Counted from the first letter of the stretch, positions 30,782 to 40,871 are shown. The stretch is 64,000 bases of DNA from Flavobacteriales bacterium (GCA_018608405.1 JABAZP010000024.1:43871-107870); one strand, 5' to 3'. Numbers and translations: made by a program. The notes: generated from the sequence alone by a model not told the origin.

Positions 30782-31948
30782 TTAATATTCAAATACTCCA
30801 AATTCTGACTGAATAGTCAATCTCTTCGTTTTAGAAGCCTCTACTCTGCCTACAATTTTTGCATCTACATTAAATTGCTTAGAAATCGCTATCAAATCTG
30901 CAGCTGCTTCTTTGGGAACATACAATTCCATGCGATGTCCCATGTTAAATACCTTGTACATCTCTTTCCACGGAGTATTTGACTCTTCATGAATCAACTT
31001 AAAAAGTGGAGGTAAATCGAAAAGGTCATCTTTAATTACGTGCACCTTGTCTACAAAATGTAAAACCTTTGTTTGTGCACCACCACTGCAATGAACCATT
31101 CCATGTATTGAGCTCCTGTGCGATTTCAACATTTTAGCAATTATTGGTGCGTACGTTCGTGTTGGCGAAAGCACTAACTTTCCTGCGTCTATTGGAGCGC
31201 CTTCAATTTTGTCTATTAATTTCTTACTGCCAGAGTACACTAAGTCTGCTGGAACGGAGGCATCATAAGATTCCGGAAATTTTTCAGATAAATACTTACT
31301 AAAAACATCATGCCGAGCAGAAGTCAATCCGTTGCTGCCCATTCCTCCATTGTATTCCTTCTCATAACTTGCTTGCCCAAAAGAGGCTAGCCCGACAATC
31401 ACATCTCCATCTTGGATGTTATGATTTGAAATTACTTCGTCCTTTTCCATTCGAGCAGTCACAGTTGAATCAACAATTATAGTTCGCACCAAATCACCAA
31501 CATCAGCTGTTTCTCCGCCCGTGCTATAAATACCAATTCCATATGAACGCAACTCCTCTAAAATTTCCTCAGTTCCATTGATAATTTCAGAGATTACCTC
31601 ACCGGGAATAAGGTTTTTATTTCTTCCGATTGTGGAACTTAGAAGAATGTTATCTGTTGCTCCAACGCAAAGCAAATCATCAACATTCATGGTAATCGCG
31701 TCCATGGCTATGCCTTTCCAAACTGAAATATCTCCTGTTTCCTTCCAGTACATATACGCTAAAGCAGATTTTGTACCGGCCCCATCAGCGTGCATAACGA
31801 CACAGTGCTTGTCACTGCCTGTTAAATAATCTGGAACAATTTTGCAAAATGCCTTTGGAAATAAGCCTTTGTCAACATTTTTAATGGCATTGTGCACATC
31901 TTCTTTGTCAGCAGAAACGCCTCGTAAAGTATACCTTCCTTTCTCCAT
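30782..31948 (-). CDS. purM: Phosphoribosylformylglycinamidine cyclo-ligase (AIR synthase)
   Basis: A 388-residue ATP-dependent purine synthesis enzyme. The AIRS fold is recognised from VMHADGAGTKSALAYMY, AMDAITMNVDDLLCVGA and YSTGGETADVGDLVRTI, and the C-terminal half contains MVHCSGGAQTKVL and GHRMELYVP. It is the longer, divergent form usual in Bacteroidota. It heads a purM-prfA-pyrF unit with gaps of 3 and -1 bases. Confidence 0.93.
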   Translation of the reverse strand: MEKGRYTLRGVSADKEDVHNAIKNVDKGLFPKAFCKIVPDYLTGSDKHCVVMHADGAGTKSALAYMYWKETGDISVWKGIAMDAITMNVDDLLCVGATDNILLSSTIGRNKNLIPGEVISEIINGTEEILEELRSYGIGIYSTGGETADVGDLVRTIIVDSTVTARMEKDEVISNHNIQDGDVIVGLASFGQASYEKEYNGGMGSNGLTSARHDVFSKYLSEKFPESYDASVPADLVYSGSKKLIDKIEGAPIDAGKLVLSPTRTYAPIIAKMLKSHRSSIHGMVHCSGGAQTKVLHFVDKVHVIKDDLFDLPPLFKLIHEESNTPWKEMYKVFNMGHRMELYVPKEAAADLIAISKQFNVDAKIVGRVEASKTKRLTIQSEFGVFEY

Positions 31949-31962
31949 TTTATGTTATAAAA

Positions 31963-31995
31963 AAACATCCAATTTCAATTTGAAAATGGATGTTT
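31963..31995 (-). terminator. Terminator after the PorE-like gene
   Basis: A 9-bp outer stem (AAACATCCA / TGGATGTTT) is extended by further A/T pairs and followed on the (-) strand by a T run. It ends the OmpA-family gene just before purM. Confidence 0.8.
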
Positions 31996-32015
31996 CAGTT
32001 TATCAATAATTATAA

Positions 32016-34067
32016 CTATTGTTCTCTGTCCTGTTCCTGTTCTGACGGTATTGCTTCTTCACCATCACCAGTTGGCCCAGACTCGTTTTGATTCTCTTCT
32101 CCAGGTTGATTTGGTGGAACAAAATCTTGACTGAGAATACTAAATTCGGTTCTACGGTTAGCTTGATGAGCTGCTTCTCTTTCCTCTTCAGATGCTAATT
32201 GCGCTATCACATCATCTAAAATTAAAAGGTTCGTTTCACCATATCCTTTAGGAACCATTCTAGCAGGATCAATTCCTCTTCTCACTAAATATCCTACTGC
32301 AGAGTCAGCTCTTCTCTGAGATAATTTTAAGTTGTAATCATCCCCACCTCTACTATCTGTGTTGGCTTTAAGCTCAATTACTAACTGAGGGTTATCAACT
32401 AAAATTTTGTATAAGAACTCTAAAGAATCCGCTGCTCTAGGAGTAATATTTGCCTTGTTAAACGGATATACAATTTCTGGTAATTTTATTGGAGTCTCGG
32501 TAATTGGCTGCAAATCATACAAATGAGCAAATATTTTAGACTCCTCTACATTTACCGTTGTCTCCTTTCCTTTTGCTCTTAAATAACTTGGCTTTGAAAC
32601 TGTGAGTTGGTAAGATGTATTTTTATTAATGTAATAAGCATCTCCATTTTGACCAAACTCAAATGTTCCATCCGCTGCTGTTTGCATTTCTGCAGAACTT
32701 CCATCTGTACCAATTAATTTAACATTTGCCGCTACTAATGGTTGACCTGTTTCTAAATCCTTTACTAACCCTTTTAAAACAAAAAGAATTGGAGGTTCAC
32801 TGAATTGCCAAATATCATCTTTCCCTCTTCCGCCTTCTCGGCTAGAACTAAAAAATCCTTTATTTTGATTACCATCGAATGTAATCCCAAAGTCATTCGC
32901 ACTAGAGTTAATTGGTGCTTTCATATTTTGAACATTACCCCATTGTGCATCTCCTAACTTTTCCGCAGCGAAAATATCTAAACCGCCCATTCCAATGTGA
33001 CCGTCTGACGCAAAATACAACCTCCCGTTTGGCTTGATAAATGGAAACATTTCATCTCCCGAGGTATTAATTTCAGGTCCCAAATTCATTGGTGCACTCC
33101 ACTTTCCTCTTGATTCTTCTCTAATGTACCACAAGTCTTTTCCACCTTGGCCTCCGTCCATGTCAGACGCAAAAACCAATATTTCATCATCAGGTGTTAG
33201 CGCCGGGTGGCCTACTACAGCGCTATCAGATGCTATGGAAATTGGTTCGGGTGTTCCAAACTTTATTCCTTGACGTTTTGCACTTAAAATTTGACAACCC
33301 ATGTACCCATTCTTTTCAACTCGGCAACGCGTGTAATACATTGTATTTCTTCTTGAGTTCACAACTGCTCCACCTTCACTGTCTTCGGTATTGACTCCCT
33401 CTCCTTCAACTAATACTGGCTCACTCCATTTTCCTTTTTTATCACGTTTTGTAATGTATAAATCAGAAAAGTTGCCACCAGTAACTTCAGATGTTGATGA
33501 ACCTGTTGAGCCCTCTCTTGTTGAAGTGAAAATCATTTCATCATTCTTCCTATCTGAAAATGTAGGGCTGTAATCGTAAAATTCACTGTTCAGAAAAACC
33601 GCAGGCTCTACAATCAAAGCTTCGGGGTTATCCGCCCATCCTTGTGCTTGCTCTGCAGCTTCAATTCCTTTTTTACCTCGATCATCGGATGGAACTTCTG
33701 CAGCATATTTCTGATAAGCAACCAAAGCCTCATCATACTTCCCATTCATCATTTTCATTTCCCCTAATCGCAGCTTTGCAGTTGGGTCAGCATATTGTGC
33801 AATAATTGATTTATCGTACCATACTTCTGCTTGCAACGGCTGGTCACTTAAGCGATATGCCTCTGCAATCTTGAAAATAATTTGTGCTTTCACATCTCTC
33901 GCAGGCTCCTTCACATAAGCCTTTTTATACAGCTCAATCGCCTCGAAATACTTCTCTTCCTGCATTAATGCTTTGTCCGCATCTTCTAAATAACTTTTCT
34001 GTGCAACTCCTTGCAAACTGAAAAGACAAAAAAGAAAAGACAACCCAACAACTTTCAATAATTTCAT
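32016..34067 (-). CDS. porE: PorE-like T9SS periplasmic protein: TPR, PD40 propeller, CarboxypepD-reg and OmpA-C domains
   Basis: A 683-residue protein with a signal peptide (residues 1-22, ending GVAQ). The order of domains is TPR repeats (about 30-140), PD40/WD40-like beta-propeller blades (about 160-430, e.g. PTFSDRKNDEMIFTSTREG, HPALTPDDEILVFASD, MFPFIKPNGRLYFASDG), a carboxypeptidase-regulatory-like domain (about 440-520) and an OmpA-C peptidoglycan-binding domain (about 545-655; LVIELKANTDSRG...LSQRRADSAVGYL). This order and the length match PorE of the type IX secretion system in Porphyromonas gingivalis (682 residues), which ties the machinery to peptidoglycan. Related OmpA/PD40 proteins with other roles exist, so the symbol is provisional. 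The Glu/Gln-rich tail is low-complexity. Confidence 0.75.
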   Translation of the reverse strand: MKLLKVVGLSFLFCLFSLQGVAQKSYLEDADKALMQEEKYFEAIELYKKAYVKEPARDVKAQIIFKIAEAYRLSDQPLQAEVWYDKSIIAQYADPTAKLRLGEMKMMNGKYDEALVAYQKYAAEVPSDDRGKKGIEAAEQAQGWADNPEALIVEPAVFLNSEFYDYSPTFSDRKNDEMIFTSTREGSTGSSTSEVTGGNFSDLYITKRDKKGKWSEPVLVEGEGVNTEDSEGGAVVNSRRNTMYYTRCRVEKNGYMGCQILSAKRQGIKFGTPEPISIASDSAVVGHPALTPDDEILVFASDMDGGQGGKDLWYIREESRGKWSAPMNLGPEINTSGDEMFPFIKPNGRLYFASDGHIGMGGLDIFAAEKLGDAQWGNVQNMKAPINSSANDFGITFDGNQNKGFFSSSREGGRGKDDIWQFSEPPILFVLKGLVKDLETGQPLVAANVKLIGTDGSSAEMQTAADGTFEFGQNGDAYYINKNTSYQLTVSKPSYLRAKGKETTVNVEESKIFAHLYDLQPITETPIKLPEIVYPFNKANITPRAADSLEFLYKILVDNPQLVIELKANTDSRGGDDYNLKLSQRRADSAVGYLVRRGIDPARMVPKGYGETNLLILDDVIAQLASEEEREAAHQANRRTEFSILSQDFVPPNQPGEENQNESGPTGDGEEAIPSEQEQDREQ

Positions 34068-34188
34068 TTATGTCTGGTGTTTGATTTCAATGGCTGCTAA
34101 AATAAACAAAATTTCCCTGATTTTATACGATTTATACTTCGAAAAACAGCTACATTTCAACTAATAGGAAACGCTCTTGATTTTTAGC

Positions 34189-36381
34189 CTAGTGATTAAA
34201 CAACAATTCTCTGTACTTTGGTAACGGCCAAATCTCATCATCAACGATTAGTTCTAGCTTATCTACACTGTATCTGATTACGTCAAACATTGGTTTTACA
34301 ACATCAGCATACTCATTAGCCTTTTGCTTTGGATCTTCTAACTTATTGATACGCTTTCTCTCAATAATCATCTTTTCTGTGACTTCTTGAACTATTTTGA
34401 CGTGCGTTGAAATACCTTTGATCATTTCTAGTTGAACTCCAGCTGCATCTTTAAATTCAGTTGCGCTTAAAATATTTTTAAGTCCTTCAACATTATCAAT
34501 TAACTGATTTTGATAACGTAATGCTGTAGGAAGAATGTGGCTTTGAGCCAAATCTCCAATAACCCTAGCCTCAATTCGAATCAAGTTCGTATACAATTCA
34601 TAAGCAATTTCTTGACGCGCCAGTGTCTCTCTCTCTGACATTACCTTTAGCCCACTATATAATGCTAACGTTTGCTTAGAGCCCATTTCTGCAATTGCAG
34701 CTGGAGTTGTTCTTAAATGTGACAACCCTCTTTTCTCAGCTTCGGCAATCCATTCACCTCCATAGCCATTGCCTTCAAATCGGATGTTTTTAGAACTTAT
34801 AGTGTATTTTTTTAAGATTCTAAAAATCGCCTCGTCTTTTTTAACACCTTCTTTAATTAGTCGATCTACATCTGTTTTAAAATCCTTTAGCTGCTTTGCT
34901 ACTATAGAATTAATTACAATCATTGCAGACGAACAGTTAGCTGAAGAACCGATCGCTCTAAACTCAAACTTATTGCCGGTAAATGCAAATGGAGAAGTCC
35001 TATTTCGATCTGTATTGTCTAATAGGATTTCAGGAATCTTACCGATATTTAATTTCAGTTCCGTTTTTTCTTCCGCTGTTAAAGATTTTCCGTCTTTTAC
35101 TTTAGACACCAATTCATCTAACATTTTTGTCAGCTCTTGTCCTATAAATACGGATATAATTGCAGGAGGAGCCTCATTTGCTCCTAAGCGGTGCTCATTT
35201 CCAGCCGTTGCCATTGAAGATCGCAATAACCTTTCATTATCATGTACAGCCTTAATTGTATTGATTAAGAAGGTAAGGAACTGCAAATTAGATTTAGGAT
35301 TCTTTCCCGGACTCAGTAGATTAACACCGGTATTTGTCGAAAGTGACCAGTTATTGTGCTTGCCAGATCCATTTACATTTGCAAATGGCTTTTCATGGAG
35401 CAACACTCTAAAATTGTGTTTTCGAGCAATCTTTTCCATCATATCCATCAGCAACTGATTATGGTCTACTGCTAAATTGGCTTCTTCAAAGATGGGTGCA
35501 AACTCGTATTGATTAGGAGCCACTTCATTATGCCTTGTTTTCAATGGAATTCCAAGCTTCATACACTCAATTTCCAACTCTACCATAAAAGCATGAGCTC
35601 TTTCTGGAATACTTCCAAAATAATGATCATCTAACTCTTGACCTTTAGAAGGAATGTGTCCAAAAACTGTTCTACCTGTTAATACTAAGTCAGGACGAGC
35701 TGTAAATAGAGCCTTATCAACTAAAAAGTATTCTTGCTCCCAACCTAAAGTTGCATTCACCTTTTTAACGTTCTTGTCAAAATACTGACAAACATCGACA
35801 GCCGCTTTATCAACGCAACTTAGAGCCTTTAATAGCGGTGTTTTATAATCCAACGCCTCCCCTGTGTATGAAATATAAATGGTCGGAATGCAAAGTGTGT
35901 TTCCAATAATAAATGCAGGAGAACTAGGATCCCATGCCGTATAGCCTCGCGCTTCAAATGTATTTCGAATCCCTCCGTTTGGCAAACTTGACGCATCAGG
36001 TTCCTGTTGTGCTAATTGACCTCCATCAAAACGTTCAATGACTTTATTATCCTCTGTGGTCTCAAAAAATGCATCGTGCTTTTCAGCTGTCGTTCCCGTT
36101 AAAGGCTGAAACCAGTGAGTATAATGGGTTACATCCCTCTCCATTGCCCAAGCCTTCATTGCTGAGGCAACTGAATTTGTAATTTTTCGATCGACCGTTT
36201 TACCGTCTTCGATGGTTTGCATTACTCGAGCATAAATGTCTTTCGACATGTATTCGGCCATCACATTTTTGTCAAAAACATTCATGCCATAATACTCAGA
36301 AATTTTCTTGGATGGGGCTTCAACTATTCTAGGAGTTCTAGACATAGAAGACTCTAATGCTTTAAATCGGATGGTTGCCAT
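34189..36381 (-). CDS. glnN: Glutamine synthetase type III
   Basis: A 730-residue GSIII enzyme that assimilates ammonia into glutamine; type III is typical of Bacteroidota and much longer than GSI (about 470). Conserved blocks include CVDKAAVDVCQYF, GWEQEYFLVD (metal-binding Glu), KTRHNEVAPNQYEFAPIFEE, NVNGSGKHNNWSLST and NRTSPFAFTGNKFEFRA. No PII gene is adjacent. It has its own TAnnTTTG promoter. Confidence 0.96.
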   Translation of the reverse strand: MATIRFKALESSMSRTPRIVEAPSKKISEYYGMNVFDKNVMAEYMSKDIYARVMQTIEDGKTVDRKITNSVASAMKAWAMERDVTHYTHWFQPLTGTTAEKHDAFFETTEDNKVIERFDGGQLAQQEPDASSLPNGGIRNTFEARGYTAWDPSSPAFIIGNTLCIPTIYISYTGEALDYKTPLLKALSCVDKAAVDVCQYFDKNVKKVNATLGWEQEYFLVDKALFTARPDLVLTGRTVFGHIPSKGQELDDHYFGSIPERAHAFMVELEIECMKLGIPLKTRHNEVAPNQYEFAPIFEEANLAVDHNQLLMDMMEKIARKHNFRVLLHEKPFANVNGSGKHNNWSLSTNTGVNLLSPGKNPKSNLQFLTFLINTIKAVHDNERLLRSSMATAGNEHRLGANEAPPAIISVFIGQELTKMLDELVSKVKDGKSLTAEEKTELKLNIGKIPEILLDNTDRNRTSPFAFTGNKFEFRAIGSSANCSSAMIVINSIVAKQLKDFKTDVDRLIKEGVKKDEAIFRILKKYTISSKNIRFEGNGYGGEWIAEAEKRGLSHLRTTPAAIAEMGSKQTLALYSGLKVMSERETLARQEIAYELYTNLIRIEARVIGDLAQSHILPTALRYQNQLIDNVEGLKNILSATEFKDAAGVQLEMIKGISTHVKIVQEVTEKMIIERKRINKLEDPKQKANEYADVVKPMFDVIRYSVDKLELIVDDEIWPLPKYRELLFNH

Positions 36382-36404
36382 TTTTATACAATTAAATTAA
36401 GGCA

Positions 36405-36412
36405 CAAAAATA
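36405..36412 (-). promoter_or_regulatory. Predicted promoter -7 element for glutamine synthetase
   Basis: The (-) strand reads TATTTTTG, 23 bases before the ATG, matching TAnnTTTG. Confidence 0.55.
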
Positions 36413-36517
36413 TCGAAGAATTGAATTATTAGGGCAAATTTTTAATAAATCTTATCAACACCCCCTTAAAAACACACCCTCAATCTTTAAAAAAGGTATA
36501 ATTTTAGCTAGCACCCC

Positions 36518-37465
36518 TTATTTTTCTGCTACTATTGAAAAATAAATGTAAAAAGCATAGAATATAATTAAGAAAACTCCCTTCCATGGACCGATTTTTT
36601 TACCAAAAAGCATAATGGGAAGTAAAAGCAAGGAAATCCCAAGTAAAAAGTACACATCAAATTGATTGATACTATCAGATATTTTTAAAGGGTGAAGCAC
36701 TGAAGTAACTCCAAGAATAGCAAAAATGTTAAAAATATTAGATCCAACTAGGTTTCCAATTGAAATATCAGTCTCCTTTCTGAAAGCCGCCATGGCAGAA
36801 GTTACTAATTCTGGTAAACTTGTACCAAAAGCTACTATTGTAACAGAAATCAACTTTTCACTAACGCCCTGACTATTTGCAATACTCACTACCGAATCAA
36901 TCAACCACTCTGCACCAAAATACAACGCAACCATTCCAATACTGAGAAAGAGAATATCCTTATAAACTGGATTACCTGAATCTAAATCTTCCACCTCACT
37001 TTCCGCTGCTAACTGAACTCCCTTCCTTCTTGAACGGCGAATAAGCCAGAAGGTGAAAGTCGATAAGATGGCTAGAAAGACCGTCCCTTCCCACCAAGAA
37101 AGCTCACCATTCATTGCAAAAAAATAAAAAAGAAATGTAGCTAAAATCATCAATTGCCAATCAATTCGAAGACTGTCACGGTTAACCGCAATTGGAAAAA
37201 TCAGGACTGTTATTCCAAGAACTAGTCCAATGTTGGAAATATTTGACCCAACAACTGCACCAACGCTGACATCCGGATAACCATCAAAAACCGCGCTTAA
37301 ACTCACTAACAATTCAGGGGCAGATGTCCCAAAAGACACCACTGTCATACCAACTACTAATGGGGAAATCTTTGCTTTCAAAGCAATACTTACAGCTCCT
37401 TTTACTAAAAATTCTCCGCCGAGCACAAGAGCAAGTAGGCCTAATGTAAGCCACAAATATTCCAT
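36518..37465 (-). CDS. Calcium/sodium antiporter (CaCA family, YrbG-like)
   Basis: A 315-residue inner-membrane exchanger with about ten TM helices in two inverted halves. The two alpha-repeats are visible: VVSFGTSAPELLVSL with GAVVGSNISNIGLVLG in the first half, and IVAFGTSLPELVTSAM with GNLVGSNIFNIFAILG in the second. The Glu residues in these repeats bind cation. The start abuts the tatA stop (0-base gap), so it is co-transcribed with tatA. Confidence 0.92.
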   Translation of the reverse strand: MEYLWLTLGLLALVLGGEFLVKGAVSIALKAKISPLVVGMTVVSFGTSAPELLVSLSAVFDGYPDVSVGAVVGSNISNIGLVLGITVLIFPIAVNRDSLRIDWQLMILATFLFYFFAMNGELSWWEGTVFLAILSTFTFWLIRRSRRKGVQLAAESEVEDLDSGNPVYKDILFLSIGMVALYFGAEWLIDSVVSIANSQGVSEKLISVTIVAFGTSLPELVTSAMAAFRKETDISIGNLVGSNIFNIFAILGVTSVLHPLKISDSINQFDVYFLLGISLLLLPIMLFGKKIGPWKGVFLIIFYAFYIYFSIVAEK

Positions 37466-37699
37466 CTAGGGCTTATCTTTTTTTTCGGAAGGTATGTTTT
37501 TAGTGACATCCACTTGATCTGTCACCTCCTTAGAAGTTTTTCTAATTTCCTCTTGAATGTCACTCGTAGCGTTTTTAAAATCTCTAATCCCTTTACCCAA
37601 ACCTTTTGCTATTTCAGGAATTTTCTTTGATCCAAAGAGCAAGACTAACACTAGGCCAGCAAAAATCAATTCTTGTGTAGATAAAAATAGCAGTGTCAT
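37466..37699 (-). CDS. tatA: Sec-independent protein translocase subunit TatA/E
   Basis: A 77-residue protein: one N-terminal TM helix, then the hinge LFGSKKIPEIAKGLGKGIRDFK of TatA/E, an amphipathic helix and a charged tail. It forms the pore of the twin-arginine system. No tatC is within the window. It has its own promoter and is followed directly by the antiporter gene. Confidence 0.93.
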   Translation of the reverse strand: MTLLFLSTQELIFAGLVLVLLFGSKKIPEIAKGLGKGIRDFKNATSDIQEEIRKTSKEVTDQVDVTKNIPSEKKDKP

Positions 37700-37716
37700 A
37701 CGTTGAAAATAGAATA

Positions 37717-37724
37717 CAAAAGTA
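37717..37724 (-). promoter_or_regulatory. Predicted promoter -7 element for tatA
   Basis: The (-) strand reads TACTTTTG, an exact TAnnTTTG match, 17 bases before the tatA ATG and immediately after the secDF terminator. Confidence 0.6.
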
Positions 37725-37728
37725 ACAA

Positions 37729-37763
37729 AAAAGCCTCGTCTGCATCTAGCAAACGAGGCTTTG
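37729..37763 (-). terminator. Terminator after secDF
   Basis: A 9-bp stem (AAGCCTCGT / ACGAGGCTT) with a loop of about 13 bases is followed by six T on the (-) strand. Confidence 0.85.
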
Positions 37764-37780
37764 TAAATTTAAGTACTAAC

Positions 37781-40700
37781 TTATTTCTTAGCTTTCTCGA
37801 TTATCTTTTTTGTTAGATCAACAACGATTGGAGATGCCACACAAAGTGAAGAATATGTTCCAACTGCAACACCTATCATAAGTGCAAAGGCGAAACCTCT
37901 AATTACTTCACCTCCGAATATAAAAATCATTAACAATACAAAGAAGGTAGACAACGAAGTATTTATTGTTCTACTTAACGTACTGTTCAAGGCGTCATTA
38001 ACAACTTCTTCCAATTCTCTCTTTTTGTAAGAATTTAGAAATTCTCTAATTCTATCGAATACTACAACAGTATCATTAATGGAGTAACCAACCACTGTTA
38101 ATATTGCTGCAATAAAAGCTTGATCGATATCTAACGAGAATGGCAGAATTCCCCAGAATATTGAAAATATTGCTAAAACAATAATAACATCATGGAAAAT
38201 TGCGATAACCGCACCTAATCCATACTGCCATTTTCTAAACCTTAATAAAATATATAGGAAGATTACTACCAATGAAAAGAGAATGGCCAATAAAGAAGAA
38301 TTCTTAATGTCATCCGCAATTGTTGGCCCAACTTTCTGTGAGCTTAGAATTTGAGCATTTGTACCAACACCGGCTAAACCCTCAATTAACAATGATTCTA
38401 CTTGATCATCAACTGTTGGATCTTCGCTGTTAATCATAAAACTAGTGGTAATCTTCACTTGGTTGTCTGATCCAAAAGTTTTAACCTCAGGTGCAGTTTC
38501 AAATGCTCCCGATAGTGCATTTCTAACATCAGAATTAGAAACAGACTCATCAAAGCTTACTAAATAAGAACGACCCCCGTTAAAGTCAACCCCGTATGAA
38601 AGCCCTTTCGTCATGAACGAAGCAATACCTGCTAAAATCAAAATCCCTGATATAACATAGAATGTTTTTCTTTTAGGAATAAAATTCCACTTTAAGTTAG
38701 TAAATGCATTCTCAGTCACTTTCGTAGAAACAGTAACATTTTTCTTGTTATCTAACCTCCAAGCGAAAATTAACCTTGTGATGAAAATTGCACTAAAAAG
38801 TGAAGTTAAAATACCAATAACTAGCGTTTTTGCAAATCCTTCAACAGGACCTGTTCCAAAGAACCATAAAATAATACCTGTTAAAATGGTTGTAACGTTT
38901 GCATCGATTATAGAAGAATAGGCATTTTTATACCCATCAGATATTGCTAGCCTTGGTCCTTTGCCTGCTCTTAACTCTTCCCGAATTCTTTCATAAATAA
39001 GAACGTTTGCATCAACAGAGATACCAATAGTTAAAACGATACCTGCAATACCCGGTAATGTTAAGGCAATGTTCGTTGAGGCAATAACCCCCATTATAAA
39101 GAATAAGTTGGCCAACAAGGCAATGTCTGAAGCAATACCTGCTTTTCCATAATAGAAAATCATGTAAAGTAGCACAATTACTAAGGCAACAATAAACGAT
39201 AATAATCCTTTGTTAATAGACTCTTCACCTAAAGAAGGCCCAACAACTGCTTCCTCAACGATTCTAGCAGGAGCAGGCAATTTACCTGCTTTTAAAATAT
39301 TGGCAATTAATTTTGCTTCTTCAATGGTAAAGTCTCCTGAAATACTCGATACACCACCTGCAATTTCTTGATTTACATTTGGAAAAGAGTACACATAATT
39401 ATCTAACACAATCGCGATACTCTTGCCGATATTATCAGCTGTTAGTAATTTCCAAGTCTTCGCACCAATAGCACTCATTCTCATTGTAATTTCAGGACTT
39501 CCGCCTAACTGACTAAAATCTTGAAATGCATCTGTAATTACATCTCCCTCCAACGGTGCGTTCCCGTCTCTACTTTTTACTTCAATTGCAATTAACTGTA
39601 AAAACTTCTCAGCGTCATCAAATGGTTTTGCGGTCCATAACAACTTCAAATCATTCGGGAAAATTGCAGCAATCTCAGGCATTCTAAGGTAAGCATTTAC
39701 CTTGGCAGTATCTTTAATCGCTGAGTAACCTACAACAGGTCCTTCACCAGGAACATAATTTCCTTCTGCGTTTTGATAAATTGCTGGAGAAAGTATCGCA
39801 AAGAAAGGGTTGTCTTTTGCAAAATCCTCAAAAGATTGATCAGCAGCAGCCGTCGTATCAGAATCATCTGCTAGCGCATCTAACAATTCATTACCTTCTT
39901 CTTCAACCTTAACCGTGTCATAGGTTACTACTTCTAAACCGGTTTCAACATCAATGAGTGTGTCTATTTTGAAATCAGCATCTTCAACTATTGCCACCGG
40001 CTCATCTACCGCATTTTCAGTTGAATCCTCAGAAACCTCCTCAGACTCATCATTCCCTAAAATCTTATTTAACTTATCGTTCGCCTCAGCTAAGTAAGGG
40101 TAGATTTGATTGTTATTAAAGGTTTCCCAGAATTCTAGCTTTGCAGTTCCTTGCAATAACTGACGAACTCTTTCCTTATTCTTTACACCCGGCAATTCAA
40201 CTAAAATTCGATCGGAAGCATCAAGCTTTTGAATGTTTGGTTGAGCTACTCCGAACAGATTTACTCTAGTTCTAAGTACTTCAAATGTCCTGTCAAATGC
40301 AGCATCAGTTTCAGTAGAAATAAATTCAATCACTTCTTCATCAGAAGCTTCTCTGTTGATTTTGTCTTTATTTTCTAATGTATAAAAAATTGACGTTAAT
40401 TTTTTACCATTCGCATTTTGTGCCCAAGATTCTGCAAATAGTGAAACAAAATTGTCTTGATTTGACTTTTGCATCTCTTTTGCTTGTGCCAAAGCAGCTA
40501 CGAATGTTTCATCTTTACTGTCGGAAGCAAGAGCCCTAACTACCTCAGCCACTGAAACCTCTAAAGTAACATTCATTCCTCCTTTCAAATCCAATCCTAG
40601 ATTAATAACATTTTTTGTTACCTCCGTGTAAGTTTCACCTGTTAATGGATAAACCTCTTCGCTAGCCATTGAATCCAAATACGCTTCCTCTAACTCTATG

Positions 40701-40825
40701 GAACCGTTTGCGTATTCTTTCGCATCATTTTCAACACCTTGTGCCACCCATGTATACGACAATTGGTATAAACATGCTAGTGAAAGCAATACGATAAATG
40801 ACCAAATTAAACCTTTGTTTTGCAT
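37781..40825 (-). CDS. secDF: Fused protein translocase subunits SecD-SecF
   Basis: A 1014-residue fusion of SecD and SecF, two RND-like six-TM units that use the proton gradient to pull secreted proteins. The SecD half has NLGLDLKGGMNVTLEV and GIVLTIGISVDANVLIYERIREEL; the SecF half has GVDFNGGRSYLV and GYSINDTVVVFDRIRE. The start at 40823-40825 (MQNKGLIWSF) is preferred, because an in-frame ATG 69 bases further up lies before the predicted promoter. The first periplasmic domain holds a long acidic, low-complexity insertion (about residues 255-335). Confidence 0.95.
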   Translation of the reverse strand: MQNKGLIWSFIVLLSLACLYQLSYTWVAQGVENDAKEYANGSIELEEAYLDSMASEEVYPLTGETYTEVTKNVINLGLDLKGGMNVTLEVSVAEVVRALASDSKDETFVAALAQAKEMQKSNQDNFVSLFAESWAQNANGKKLTSIFYTLENKDKINREASDEEVIEFISTETDAAFDRTFEVLRTRVNLFGVAQPNIQKLDASDRILVELPGVKNKERVRQLLQGTAKLEFWETFNNNQIYPYLAEANDKLNKILGNDESEEVSEDSTENAVDEPVAIVEDADFKIDTLIDVETGLEVVTYDTVKVEEEGNELLDALADDSDTTAAADQSFEDFAKDNPFFAILSPAIYQNAEGNYVPGEGPVVGYSAIKDTAKVNAYLRMPEIAAIFPNDLKLLWTAKPFDDAEKFLQLIAIEVKSRDGNAPLEGDVITDAFQDFSQLGGSPEITMRMSAIGAKTWKLLTADNIGKSIAIVLDNYVYSFPNVNQEIAGGVSSISGDFTIEEAKLIANILKAGKLPAPARIVEEAVVGPSLGEESINKGLLSFIVALVIVLLYMIFYYGKAGIASDIALLANLFFIMGVIASTNIALTLPGIAGIVLTIGISVDANVLIYERIREELRAGKGPRLAISDGYKNAYSSIIDANVTTILTGIILWFFGTGPVEGFAKTLVIGILTSLFSAIFITRLIFAWRLDNKKNVTVSTKVTENAFTNLKWNFIPKRKTFYVISGILILAGIASFMTKGLSYGVDFNGGRSYLVSFDESVSNSDVRNALSGAFETAPEVKTFGSDNQVKITTSFMINSEDPTVDDQVESLLIEGLAGVGTNAQILSSQKVGPTIADDIKNSSLLAILFSLVVIFLYILLRFRKWQYGLGAVIAIFHDVIIVLAIFSIFWGILPFSLDIDQAFIAAILTVVGYSINDTVVVFDRIREFLNSYKKRELEEVVNDALNSTLSRTINTSLSTFFVLLMIFIFGGEVIRGFAFALMIGVAVGTYSSLCVASPIVVDLTKKIIEKAKK

Positions 40826-40863
40826 CTTTTTTATTATAAAATTTTCGTCTTTTTTGAAGCCTA

Positions 40864-40871
40864 CAAATATA
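40864..40871 (-). promoter_or_regulatory. Predicted promoter -7 element for secDF
   Basis: The (-) strand reads TATATTTG (TAnnTTTG), 38 bases before the chosen secDF start. It supports the shorter N terminus. Confidence 0.6.

Noticed and set aside
34769..35458. A 229-codon open frame antisense to glutamine synthetase
   Set aside because: It is long but mirrors the well-conserved glnN frame; its translation shows no recognisable domain.
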